A DNA stretch of 64,000 nt, taken from Nocardia abscessus NBRC 100374. Lineage in GTDB: Bacteria; Actinomycetota; Actinomycetes; Mycobacteriales; Mycobacteriaceae. The stretch covers positions 62,001 to 126,000 of the forward strand of contig NZ_BAFP01000071.1 in the NCBI RefSeq assembly GCF_000308455.1, given 5' to 3'. Positions 16,459-24,124 of the stretch are shown one piece after another. Within the stretch, counting starts at the first letter, position 1; each line of letters starts with the position of its first letter. A program made the translations under genes and the position numbers. The notes under the pieces are model-generated. The model saw nothing but the letters and a program-made list of their open reading frames with translations, was not told where the DNA came from and ran no database searches.

Positions 16459-17651
16459 ACTTTCAGCAGCCGCGCCAGGTTTCCGCCCATGATCTTGGCC
16501 TGGTTCTCCAGCGGCATGTCCTTGATCTCGTGGATGTAGCGCGCCGGCTCGGCCAAGCCCTCCGGATGCGGCCAGTCGGAGCCGAACAGCACGTGATCGG
16601 CGCCGATGACGCTGGACAGCCGTTCCAGATCCTCTTCCCAGAACGGGCTGACGTACAGGCTCTGCTTGATGGCCTCGATCGGGTCGCGGAACCCGAAGCC
16701 CTCCGGCGCCTTCTTGTAGACGTCGGAAAGCTGCTGCAGCAGCGGCTCCAGCCAGGCGGAGCCGTTCTCGATGACGGCGATCTTCAGCTCCGGGAAGCGG
16801 TTGAGCGCGCCGTGGCAGACCCAGGACGCCACCGCGTCGGTGACCGGACGCCACTGGTTGGTCATCGCGAAGGTGTTGGTCTTGAACGGCAGCATCTCGA
16901 GCGAGCTGCCCTCCCATTCGGCGTCGAAGCGCGAGTAGCCGCTGTCCGAGGAGTGCATGGTGACCAGCACGTCGAGTTCGACGACCCGCTTCCAGAACGG
17001 ATCGAACTCCGGCAGTGCGAACGAGCGCATGCCCTTGAAGCCGGGCACCGGAGCCGGGCGGATCAGGATCGCCTTGGCGCCGTGCTCGACCACGCACCAG
17101 TTCAGCTCCTCGATCGCCTTCTCGACGATCGGCAGGGTGACCACCGGGACGGTGAAGATCCGGTCGGAGTGCACGAAGTTGCCGTCTTGGCCCCAGGTCT
17201 CGAGCATCCACTGGTTCAGCGAGTGGATCACCGCGTGGATCAGCTCGGGATGGTTGCGCATGCGCTCCTCGACCAAACTGGCCAGGGTCGGGAACATCAG
17301 CGCGCGCTGCAGCTGCAGCTCGTCCATGACCTTCAGGCGTTCCACCGGGTCGCGGAAGGCCTGGATGGCGCGCATCGGCTCACCGAAGATCTCGCGCCTG
17401 CTCTTGCCCTCGGGATTGCCGTGCTTGAAGTACTCCTCCATGGCGCCGGGCCGGGCCACGACGTCGAAGGTGGGATTGGGGATGTACTCGCTGATCTGGC
17501 CGAGAACCGCGATCTTGGTGCGCCCGTTGATCTCGACGTACTGGATCGTCCCCGCGTACTCCTTGGGCAGGTACTTGGTGAGAGCGTCCTTGGTCTCGTA
17601 CAGGTGGTTGTCGGCGTCGAAGAGCTGATAGGGCAGCTCGACTTTGGTCAT
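16455..17651 (-). CDS. amidohydrolase 2 family protein
   Basis: 398 residues. It begins YQLFDADNHLYET, the DxHxxE metal motif. Other features are TMHSSDSGYSRFD, a mid-barrel metal region, and VLFGSDWPHPEG with the catalytic Asp. It is a TIM-barrel hydrolase or decarboxylase of the ACMSD/LigW type and a paralogue of 9678-10934. ATG at 17651 follows AAGGAGGATTCC. It is coupled to the ligase gene that follows. The perfect palindrome at 17674-17688 is 23 bases upstream, so a promoter for this block probably lies between it and the ligase gene at 17690. Confidence 0.92.
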   Translation of the reverse strand: MTKVELPYQLFDADNHLYETKDALTKYLPKEYAGTIQYVEINGRTKIAVLGQISEYIPNPTFDVVARPGAMEEYFKHGNPEGKSRREIFGEPMRAIQAFRDPVERLKVMDELQLQRALMFPTLASLVEERMRNHPELIHAVIHSLNQWMLETWGQDGNFVHSDRIFTVPVVTLPIVEKAIEELNWCVVEHGAKAILIRPAPVPGFKGMRSFALPEFDPFWKRVVELDVLVTMHSSDSGYSRFDAEWEGSSLEMLPFKTNTFAMTNQWRPVTDAVASWVCHGALNRFPELKIAVIENGSAWLEPLLQQLSDVYKKAPEGFGFRDPIEAIKQSLYVSPFWEEDLERLSSVIGADHVLFGSDWPHPEGLAEPARYIHEIKDMPLENQAKIMGGNLARLLKV

Positions 17652-17673
17652 GGAATCCTCCTTGGCGAATAAT

Positions 17674-17688
17674 GAGAATGTTATTCTC
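17674..17688. promoter_or_regulatory. operator-like perfect palindrome, site 5 (GAGAATgttATTCTC)
   Basis: Only perfect copy of the recurrent motif. It sits in the 38-base gap between the two leftward genes at 17651 and 17690, immediately before the amidohydrolase ribosome binding site, implying an internal regulated promoter. Confidence 0.65.
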
Positions 17689-17689
17689 T

Positions 17690-19255
17690 TCAGGGTTGCA
17701 CCGCAACGCTCTCGGCGACGGCGCGCGTGGCGGCGAGATCCTCGCGGACCACGAACTTGCGGATCTTGCCGCTGGCTGTCCGCGGGAAGTCCTCGACGAC
17801 GTGCACTTCCTCCGGCCATTTCTGCTTGGCCAGTCCGGCGGTGGCGAAGTGTGCGCGTAGCTCGTCCAGGCTCGGCGCGGATCGGTCCGGCTGCAGCCGC
17901 AGCACCGCGGCGGTGCGCTCGCCGAGCCGGGCATCGGGCACGGCGACCGCCACCGCCTCGGTCACGCCGGGCAGGGTCAGCAGCACTTCCTCGACTTCCA
18001 GGGCGCTGATGTTCTCGCCGCCGCGGATGATCATGTCGGACTTGCGGTCGGTGATCGTCAGGTAACCGTCCGCGTCCAGCACGCCGATGTCGCCGGTGTG
18101 GTACCAGCCGTCGTCGTCGAAGGCGGCCGCGGTGAGTTCGGGATCGGTGTAGCCGAGGCACAGATCCGGTCCGCGGCTGAGGATTTCACCGTCCTCGGCC
18201 AACCGCAATTCCACGCCGGGGAGTGCGGCGCCGTCGGTGAACAGCCGCTTGGCCTCCGGTGCGGTGTGGAGCGATCCGGTGATCGAGGGGTGCTCGGTAC
18301 TGCCGTAGGAGCGGTACACGGTGATGCCGACCCCGGCCAGCCGGGTGGTGACCACGGCGGGCACCGCCGCGCCACCCAGACCCGCGTAGCGCAGGTGAGG
18401 CAGGTGCTCGGGGGTGTAGTCCGGATGGTCGAGCAGGCTGGTGACGTAATAGGGCACGCCGCCGCCCACGGTGAGCCCCTCGGTGAGCATCAATTCGAGC
18501 ACCTTGCCCGGATCCCAGACGTCGAGGAGGTGGATCGGCATCCGGTCGAGCACCGGGATCAGGAAGGCGTTCACCATGCCGATGAAGTGACCGATCGGCG
18601 CGCCGGTCAGCTGGTCTCCCCGATCGGCCGGGTAGATGCCGGCGAGTTGCCGGGTCTCGTGGCCGAGCGTCTGGTGGCTGTGCACCACGCCTTTCGGGGC
18701 GCGAGTGGTGCCGGAGGTGAACGCGATCAGCGCGGGGCCCGCGGGATCGACGGCAAGGGTCCCCGGCAGAGGTTCCGGATCGAGCAGGTCCTCGAAATCG
18801 TCGCCGACCACGCCGACGATCGGGACGGCGTCGCGCAGGTCGGGAGCGAACTCGGCGTTGCCGAACCGATCGGTGGTCACGAACACCTTCGGCCGGACCG
18901 CCGCCAGGATGTGGGCGACCTCCTTGCGTCCGTAGAAGTGCACGATCGGTACCACCGTCGTCCCGAGGAAGGCCGACGCCCAGAACACCGCCGCCGCCTC
19001 CATCCAGTTCGGCAATTGCAAGGCGACCGCGTCGCCCGGCCCCACGCCACGGCGGCGCAATCCGGCGGCCAGCCTGCGGGCGACGTTCTCGACCTCCCCG
19101 AAGGTGCCCGCCCAAGGGCGCACCGCGGAGTGGACGCGGAAGGCGGTGTCCGGCGCGGCGGCCAGCCCGGCGGCCAAGAGGTCGCCGATCGTCTCCGAGG
19201 TCCACCAACCCTCCTCCTGGTAGCGATGGACCAGGTCGAGGGGGATCTTGCGCAT
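17690..19255 (-). CDS. AMP-dependent acyl-CoA synthetase (cyclohexanecarboxylate/FadD-like)
   Basis: 521-residue ANL ligase: FTSGTTRAPKG near 179-189, SYGSTEHPS (A5), GWYHTGDIG (A7), DRKSDMIIRGGENIS (A8) and TASGKIRKF (A10 lysine). The form SYGSTEHP and overall pattern recall cyclohexanecarboxylate-CoA ligase and mycobacterial FadD enzymes, which activate cyclic acids or fatty acids. The start ATG is 93 bases from the divergent enoyl-CoA hydratase gene, with operator-like site 6 between. The second ligase in the block suggests two acids, or two stages, of the pathway. Confidence 0.94.
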   Translation of the reverse strand: MRKIPLDLVHRYQEEGWWTSETIGDLLAAGLAAAPDTAFRVHSAVRPWAGTFGEVENVARRLAAGLRRRGVGPGDAVALQLPNWMEAAAVFWASAFLGTTVVPIVHFYGRKEVAHILAAVRPKVFVTTDRFGNAEFAPDLRDAVPIVGVVGDDFEDLLDPEPLPGTLAVDPAGPALIAFTSGTTRAPKGVVHSHQTLGHETRQLAGIYPADRGDQLTGAPIGHFIGMVNAFLIPVLDRMPIHLLDVWDPGKVLELMLTEGLTVGGGVPYYVTSLLDHPDYTPEHLPHLRYAGLGGAAVPAVVTTRLAGVGITVYRSYGSTEHPSITGSLHTAPEAKRLFTDGAALPGVELRLAEDGEILSRGPDLCLGYTDPELTAAAFDDDGWYHTGDIGVLDADGYLTITDRKSDMIIRGGENISALEVEEVLLTLPGVTEAVAVAVPDARLGERTAAVLRLQPDRSAPSLDELRAHFATAGLAKQKWPEEVHVVEDFPRTASGKIRKFVVREDLAATRAVAESVAVQP

Positions 19256-19303
19256 CGTCGAACTCCCATCCCGTGGCGGTGCGCCGCGCGAGATACGTAT
19301 ACT

Positions 19304-19331
19304 GTTCTCGGAAACAGAGAATCACATTTCC
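19304..19331. promoter_or_regulatory. operator-like palindrome, site 6, divergent FadD/enoyl-CoA hydratase gap
   Basis: GTTCTC-N7-GAGAAT overlapping GAGAATcacATTTCC (19317-19331), the same double arrangement as site 2. It lies 17 bases before the hydratase ATG at 19349 and about 50-75 bases from the ligase start, so it could serve both directions. Confidence 0.6.
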
Positions 19332-19348
19332 TCATGGGAGAACAAGAC

Positions 19349-20065
19349 ATGGTCGAGCTCGAGCTGGACGCGGGATTGGCGGTCGTCACGATCAATCGCC
19401 CGCACGCCCGCAACGCCATCGCCCCGGGCACGATGGACGAACTGGAGAAGGCGATCGACGCCGCCTCCGGGGCCAGGGCCCTGGTCATCACCGGGGCGGG
19501 GGACCGTGCCTTCGTTTCCGGCGGGGACCTGAAGGAACTCGCCGCGCTGCGGACCGAGGAGCAGGCGGCGGCCATGGCCCGGCGGATGCGCGGCATCTGC
19601 GACCAGCTCGCCGCGTTCCCCGGCCCGGTGGTCGCCGCGCTCAACGGGCACGCCCTCGGCGGTGGCGCGGAGGTGGCGGTGGCCGCGGACATCCGGATCG
19701 CGGCCGACGACATCAAGATCGGATTCAATCAGGTGTCGCTGGCGATCATGCCCGCATGGGGTGGCGCCGAGCGGCTCGCCCGGCTGGTCGGGCCGGGCCG
19801 GGCGCTGATGCTGGCGGGCTCGGGGGTCATCCTCGACGCCGCGTCCGCCGCGCGGGTCGGGTTGGTCGACCAGGTGCTGCCGCGCGCCGAATTCGACAAG
19901 GGCTGGCGGGCGGCGGCCCGGTCGCTGGCGAACTCGTCTGCCGCCGCGATCAAGCGGGTGGTCGGCGGGGTGCCTCCGGAAGAGGCCGTCGCGGCGTTCG
20001 CCCGGCTCTGGGTGGCCGACGAGCACTGGTCCGCGGCGGATCGAGTGATGAACCGCGCCAAATGA
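19349..20065 (+). CDS. enoyl-CoA hydratase/isomerase (crotonase) family protein
   Basis: 238 residues, slightly short. Oxyanion-hole segments FVSGGDLKEL (56-65) and GHALGGGAEVA (100-110) are present. E108 matches the first catalytic glutamate of hydratase (GGGxE). The second, normally in FGxPEv.LG..P, is missing: the segment reads FNQVSLAIMP and is two residues shorter. The enzyme may therefore be an isomerase, hydrolase or decarboxylase and not a standard hydratase. I chose the ATG at 19349, with GGGAGAA eight bases before; an in-frame ATG at 19334 adds MGEQD. It is divergent from the acyl-CoA synthetase and shares the operator region. Confidence 0.9.
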   Translation: MVELELDAGLAVVTINRPHARNAIAPGTMDELEKAIDAASGARALVITGAGDRAFVSGGDLKELAALRTEEQAAAMARRMRGICDQLAAFPGPVVAALNGHALGGGAEVAVAADIRIAADDIKIGFNQVSLAIMPAWGGAERLARLVGPGRALMLAGSGVILDAASAARVGLVDQVLPRAEFDKGWRAAARSLANSSAAAIKRVVGGVPPEEAVAAFARLWVADEHWSAADRVMNRAK

Positions 20066-20405
20066 TTTCCCGTATCCGCGGCCGTAGAGCGGCATGGCCG
20101 GACCGGGCGCACGCCGCACGGATAGTGATGTAGATCACATACTGCATATTTGTAAGGTAGGTATCACGATTGCGAGAACCAACTTACGGTGTGATCGGTA
20201 GGTTCCCGGTGGGGCGAAGCGATGGTCCGTCATCAGCCCTGGCGCACCGTTTCGCTCCCCGGATCGACCTCTCGGCTCGGCGTGCGGCCGCCGTCGAGGC
20301 GATGGTTGCGCCGATTCCAGTGTCGGCGCGACCAGCGGCGCCCGGTGCCCGGGCCCGCGGTCGGACCTGCCCGGAACTGCACGTTCGATAGCGGGATGAG
20401 TAACC
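20066..20405. other. 340-base gap with a CRP-like site, no convincing gene
   Basis: Short frames on both strands here (for example 20170-20391) have no recognisable features, no good ribosome binding site and compositional bias of antisense type. The clear element is the CRP-like palindrome at 20124-20139, followed by an AT-richer stretch to about 20170 that could hold a promoter for the downstream gene. Confidence 0.6.
20124..20139. promoter_or_regulatory. CRP/GlxR-like binding site
   Basis: AGTGA-N6-TCACA matches the actinobacterial cAMP-receptor consensus TGTGA-N6-TCACA with one mismatch. It lies about 270 bases upstream of the next rightward gene, in an AT-richer stretch. A cAMP-forming cyclase gene is present at 12169-13131. 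Confidence 0.55.
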
Positions 20406-21005
20406 ATGGCCAGACGATCCGTCGATTCCGTTGACCGAGGTGTTCGGGAACTCCACTCTGTGTCGCGCTGGCGAGCCCACGCGCGACGACACCCATTGCG
20501 CTACCGCTTGGCGGTGGTGGCGCCGAGTGCGACCGAGGTGATCCGCCACGCGGGCGGCTGGTTGTTCGACCGGACCACCGCGGGGTGGGAGGTGACAGTG
20601 CTGGTCTCCGACCACGCCGATGTGCGTCCGCTGCGGATCCTCGGCGCCACGGTGCTCGACCTGGAGCAGTCGCTGGCCACCCCGGTGCACGACACCTGGC
20701 CGACGGCCGTGGCCGTGGCCGCGCAGACCTACCGGTCCGACGCCCGGGTTCGCGACGGGGTGCTCGAGTGCCTCGACCGCGGCCTGACCGAGGTCGCCGT
20801 ATGGGGTGCGGACCTGCCCGCCGAACTGGATCAGCGCGTCGGCCCTGCGCGGCATCGAATGAGCATGGCGGCAAGGGCTTTCAAGTCGTGCGCCCTCACC
20901 GCGGCGGGGCTGCCCGCCGAGGTGGTGGGGTCGAGCGAGGTGTTCCGGACCGGAGAGCTTCGGCCGTCGACCTACCGGTGCGAGGTGGATCTCGTTCCGG
21001 CCTGA
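20406..21005 (+). CDS. conserved actinobacterial hypothetical protein
   Basis: 199 residues, no family I can name. After a basic N-terminus (RWRAHARRHPLRYRLAVVAPSATEV) it has alternating strands and helices with GGWLFDRTTAGWEVTVL, RILGATVLDLEQSL and DRGLTEVAVWG, consistent with a Rossmann- or receiver-like alpha/beta domain. There is no signal peptide or membrane segment. The ATG at 20406 follows GGGATGAGTAACC. Strong codon-position bias supports a real gene. It stands alone, downstream of the CRP-like site and convergent with the TetR gene 22 bases away. Confidence 0.75.
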   Translation: MARRSVDSVDRGVRELHSVSRWRAHARRHPLRYRLAVVAPSATEVIRHAGGWLFDRTTAGWEVTVLVSDHADVRPLRILGATVLDLEQSLATPVHDTWPTAVAVAAQTYRSDARVRDGVLECLDRGLTEVAVWGADLPAELDQRVGPARHRMSMAARAFKSCALTAAGLPAEVVGSSEVFRTGELRPSTYRCEVDLVPA

Positions 21006-21027
21006 CGGCGGCCGATCGCGCCGCCGG

Positions 21028-21636
21028 TCAGGCGGGGGCCGGTCCGGCGTCGCCGCGTTCGCCTTCGAGCTTCTCGATCTCTCGTTCGACCAACTCGAAG
21101 GCTTCGGCGTGCCCGCCGGACATGCCCAGCGCCCGCTCCAGTACGACCACTCGGGAGACGCTGGTCATCAGCACCGCCATCGCGGCGGGCGGAAATCGCG
21201 TGGTGTCGAATTCGTATTCGTTCAGAATTCTCTGCAGCACGTCCGTCTGGATGGTGCGGAATCGCTCCGCGTAGTCGGCCACCGCCTCCCGTATGGCGGG
21301 CCGATGATTGGACAGTCCGACGAATTCCATGGTGAAGCGCACTGCCGCCGGATCGGTGCTGAAATCCCAGAGGGCGCGCAGTGGCTTGTTCGTCTTCATC
21401 ATCTCGGCCTGGAGTTCGAGTCCTTGCTCGGCGCGGCGCTGGAAGATTTCCAGCAGCAGTTCGTCCATGGAGCGGAAGTAATAATGCACCAGCTGTGGTT
21501 TGAGTCCGGCGCGGTCGGCCACGCGGCGGGAGGTCACCGCTGCCCAGCCCTCCTCCAGCAAAAGCTGTTCAGCGGCGTCGAGCAGGACGCCGCGATTTCT
21601 GGCGTCAGGGGCTCCGATCCTGCGGGGCGATGGCAT
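21028..21636 (-). CDS. TetR family transcriptional regulator
   Basis: 202 residues. The N-terminal helix-turn-helix reads RGVLLDAAEQLLLEEGWAAVTSRRVADRAGLKPQLVHYYFRSMDELLLEIF, shown here through its key residues; the rest is a helical ligand-binding domain. ATG at 21636 follows GAAGGAGGA. Earlier starts up to 21804 lack support. It is transcribed away from the mce operon, with a 732-base gap that contains several palindromes. It is a candidate regulator for itself, mce and perhaps the GAGAAT regulon. Confidence 0.93.
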   Translation of the reverse strand: MPSPRRIGAPDARNRGVLLDAAEQLLLEEGWAAVTSRRVADRAGLKPQLVHYYFRSMDELLLEIFQRRAEQGLELQAEMMKTNKPLRALWDFSTDPAAVRFTMEFVGLSNHRPAIREAVADYAERFRTIQTDVLQRILNEYEFDTTRFPPAAMAVLMTSVSRVVVLERALGMSGGHAEAFELVEREIEKLEGERGDAGPAPA

Positions 21637-21721
21637 CCGCCGTCCTCCTTCGAGAAAGCTGGTCGTGGGATCAATTCGTATCGTAGTACCGGACACCGGT
21701 TCTATTGACGCGTTGTCTCGA

Positions 21722-21738
21722 CACATGCTATGCATGTG
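21722..21738. promoter_or_regulatory. perfect palindrome CACATGC-TAT-GCATGTG
   Basis: Seven-base arms with a 3-base spacer, 86 bases upstream of the TetR start. Size and position fit an autoregulatory TetR operator. It does not resemble the GAGAAT motif. Confidence 0.5.
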
Positions 21739-22000
21739 CACAGCATCTTGCTGAGCATCCGCTCGGCATCCGGTGTCGGGACGGTCGATCCGGCCGCTGT
21801 GCACCGATGCCGCGCGGTACCCGACACGTGAACATCAGGTAGTCAGGAGGCCTGTGCGGGCTCGCGGTGATACGGCGCGCAATCCGCGGTAGCTATTTGT
21901 GGTGCGCGCGATTTCTCGCACGGCGGCTCGGTCGCCGAAATGACGACTCCTTAGTTCGGCGTAACGAGTCGTTCGGTCGACGGCGGCGTCGACTGTTCGA

Positions 22001-22022
22001 GTGGCAGGAAATTACCTGCCAC
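22001..22022. promoter_or_regulatory. inverted repeat GTGGCAGG / CCTGCCAC
   Basis: Perfect 8-base arms around the 6-base loop AAATTA. T-rich sequence follows, so it could be a terminator-like hairpin or a regulator binding site. No gene ends nearby on the plus strand, which favours a regulatory role. Confidence 0.45.
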
Positions 22023-22297
22023 TCCATTTGTGCTTTCATTCTGTTGTCCAATATTATTCACTTCGGCCCGGCGAAATCGCGCGAAGCTTTTTGCTCGAAC
22101 GCTATTGACTCGTGATGTGCCTGCCCGCACAATAACGATGTGACGCTTCGTTCCGGAGCGAGCACTCGGGGCGAGATTCGAGTCGGGCAGGTGGGCCGAC
22201 GTCTCGGGCGCGGATTTCCCACCCTCCGGAAGCGCGGCAGTCACTGGACCGTTCGAATGTCCGGATAATTCGTTGTGCAAACAGTGCGTCCGTCGCA

Positions 22298-22315
22298 TGA
22301 AACAAGACTGTTTCA
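22298..22315. promoter_or_regulatory. inverted repeat TGAAACAagacTGTTTCA upstream of the mce operon
   Basis: Perfect 7-base arms, 4-base spacer, 54 bases before the first permease gene. GAAAC-N6-GTTTC is reminiscent of fatty-acid-responsive TetR operators (PsrA class), which is only a resemblance. Most likely it controls the mce operon. Confidence 0.5.
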
Positions 22316-22368
22316 AATTGTTTCCGTGTGCGGGCGATGGATGCCGGACCTGGAGAGTTTCGAGAGCG

Positions 22369-23268
22369 ATGATTATTCCCCGAGAAGCCGACGCGCGTGC
22401 AGACACGTGCGCCGCCGCCGGTGGCGACGCGCCGCCGGAGAGGTGGGCGACTCGGGCGATCACGGCGTGGTTCCGCGGTTATCTGCGCAGGCATCCGATC
22501 ACCGCCCTGGAAACCGTCGGCGGCCAGTTCGTTCTGGGCGTGCGCGCACTGCAGTACTTGTGCGTGGACGTCCTCACCGGGCGTTTCGCGTTCGCGGAGT
22601 TCGTCAGGCAGGCCGCCTTCATGGCCTCGGCGGCCGTGTTGCCGACGATCTTCGTGTCGCTGCCGATCGGGGTGACGCTGTCCATCCAGTTCGGCCTGCT
22701 GGCCGGGCAGGTCGGCGCCACCTCGCTGGCGGGCGCCGCGAGCGGGTTGGCGGTCATCCGGCAGGGGGCGCCGATGGTGGCCGCGCTCCTCATGGCCGCG
22801 GCCGTCGGCTCGGCCATCTGCGCGGACCTCGGCTCCCGGAAGATCCGGGACGAGCTGGACGCGATGGAGGTCATGGGGGTTTCGGTGGTGCGGCGGCTGG
22901 TCGTACCGCGCCTGGCCGCCGCGGTGGTGGTGGGCGTGTCGCTGACCGGTGTCGTCTGCTTCGTCGGCTTCCTGGCCGGCTACCTGTTCAACGTCTTCGT
23001 CCAGAGCGGTGCGCCCGGAAGTTTCGTCACCACCTTCGCGTCGTTCGCGACGGTGAGCGACCTGGTGCTGACCCTGTTCAAGGCGGTCGTGTACGGCGCC
23101 ATCGTGGCCGTCGTGGCGTGCGAGAAGGGATTGTCGACCAAAGGCGGTCCCGCGGGCGTGGCGAACTCGGTCAACTCGACCGTCGTCGCGTCGATCCTGC
23201 TGTTGATGACCGTGAACGTCGCGGTCACGCAGCTGTCGATGATCCTGTTCCCCAGGCAGGGGTTGTGA
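22369..23268 (+). CDS. yrbEA: YrbE/MlaE-type ABC permease, first of the mce operon
   Basis: 299 residues. MlaE permease domain with about five hydrophobic segments: FMASAAVLPTIFVSLPIGV, then MVAALLMAAAVGSAI and the diagnostic loop ADLGSRKIRDELDAMEVMGVS, which is the EExDAM-like coupling-helix region. With YrbE-B it forms the inner-membrane part of an Mce lipid importer powered by an MceG-type ATPase not encoded here. I chose the ATG at 22369 after GGAGAG and GAGAGCG; longer starts add a cysteine-rich tail with no homology. It overlaps the next gene by one base. Confidence 0.93.
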   Translation: MIIPREADARADTCAAAGGDAPPERWATRAITAWFRGYLRRHPITALETVGGQFVLGVRALQYLCVDVLTGRFAFAEFVRQAAFMASAAVLPTIFVSLPIGVTLSIQFGLLAGQVGATSLAGAASGLAVIRQGAPMVAALLMAAAVGSAICADLGSRKIRDELDAMEVMGVSVVRRLVVPRLAAAVVVGVSLTGVVCFVGFLAGYLFNVFVQSGAPGSFVTTFASFATVSDLVLTLFKAVVYGAIVAVVACEKGLSTKGGPAGVANSVNSTVVASILLLMTVNVAVTQLSMILFPRQGL

Positions 23269-24122
23269 TGGCCGCGCCCTACCGCCCGCCGGGGACGCGC
23301 CTGGCGCTACAGAGCTTCACCCTGCTGGGGACGGCGATCATGCGCCTCGGGCACATGCTGACGTTCTTCGTGCGCGCCGTGTTCTCGATTCCGGTGATGC
23401 TGCGCCACTACCGAACCGAGTTCGTGCGCATCCTGTCCGATGTCACGTGGGGCAACGGTTCGATCGTCGTCGGCGGCGGGACCGCGGGCGTCATCATCGT
23501 GCTGGGCGCCGCCGGAGGGGCGATCGTGGGCCTGGAAGGCTACAACGCCTTGCATCTGCTCGGGATGGAGCCGACGGTCGGGTTGATCGCCTCGACCGCC
23601 TCCACGCGCGAACTCGCTCCGATCATGGCCTCGCTGGCGTTCGCGGCGCAGGCGGGCTGCCGTTTCACCGCGCAGCTGGGCGCCATGGGCATCGCCGAGG
23701 AGATCGAGGCGATGGAGTCGATGGGTATCCGTTCCATTCCATACCTGGTCAGCACCCGGATCCTGGCCTCGGTGCTCGCGATGATTCCGCTCTACGTGGT
23801 GTGCCTGGCGGTGAACTATCTCGCGGTGCGGGTGGTGGTCGGGCTGTCCGGCGGGCTGTCGGCGGGAACCTACGAGCATTACTTCCAACTGGTGCTCAAC
23901 GGGCCCGACATCGTCTACTCGCTGATCAAAGCGGTCGTCTTCGTCGTTCTCACCTCGACCGTCCAGTGCTACTACGGCTTCTACGCCGCCGGTGGCCCGC
24001 AAGGGGTCGGTATCGCCGCCGGACGGGCGATGCGAGCGGCGATCTCGTTGATGATCGTCGTCAATCTGCTGCTCACGGTTGCGCTCTGGGGCATCGGCGC
24101 CAGCGCGAGGCTCGGAGGATGA
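23268..24122 (+). CDS. yrbEB: YrbE/MlaE-type ABC permease, second of the mce operon
   Basis: 284 residues. An N-terminal amphipathic helix and membrane segments lead to the signature AQLGAMGIAEEIEAMESMGI, the coupling motif that contacts the ATPase. The C-terminus has the conserved CYYGFYAAGGPQGVGIAAGRA. It pairs with the preceding permease. ATG 23268 uses the last base of the previous stop (TGATG), so translation is coupled. Mce systems of actinomycetes import sterols, fatty acids or other lipids across the cell envelope. Confidence 0.94.
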   Translation: MAAPYRPPGTRLALQSFTLLGTAIMRLGHMLTFFVRAVFSIPVMLRHYRTEFVRILSDVTWGNGSIVVGGGTAGVIIVLGAAGGAIVGLEGYNALHLLGMEPTVGLIASTASTRELAPIMASLAFAAQAGCRFTAQLGAMGIAEEIEAMESMGIRSIPYLVSTRILASVLAMIPLYVVCLAVNYLAVRVVVGLSGGLSAGTYEHYFQLVLNGPDIVYSLIKAVVFVVLTSTVQCYYGFYAAGGPQGVGIAAGRAMRAAISLMIVVNLLLTVALWGIGASARLGG

Positions 24123-24124
24123 CC

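Larger units (their letters stand above)
21637..22368. other. 732-base regulatory gap between TetR and mce operon
   Basis: Lower GC than the flanks, several stop codons in every frame and no supported gene. It holds at least three inverted repeats (21722-21738, 22001-22022, 22298-22315), listed separately. The last is 54 bases before the first mce-operon gene. Confidence 0.65.

Noticed and set aside
16455..17211. Upstream extension of the acyl-CoA ligase to 726 codons as a fusion
   Set aside because: The extra part is the out-of-frame translation of the amidohydrolase gene; the ATG at 16458 overlaps that gene's stop and starts the ligase fold.
3191..20065. KstR or KstR2 cholesterol regulon
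   Set aside because: I looked for TnnAACnnGTTnnA and AnCAAGnnCTTGnT type sites at the promoters and did not see them; the recurrent motif is different.
20170..20391. 73-codon rightward frame
   Set aside because: No ribosome binding site, no domain, composition like non-coding antisense; overlaps the promoter gap.
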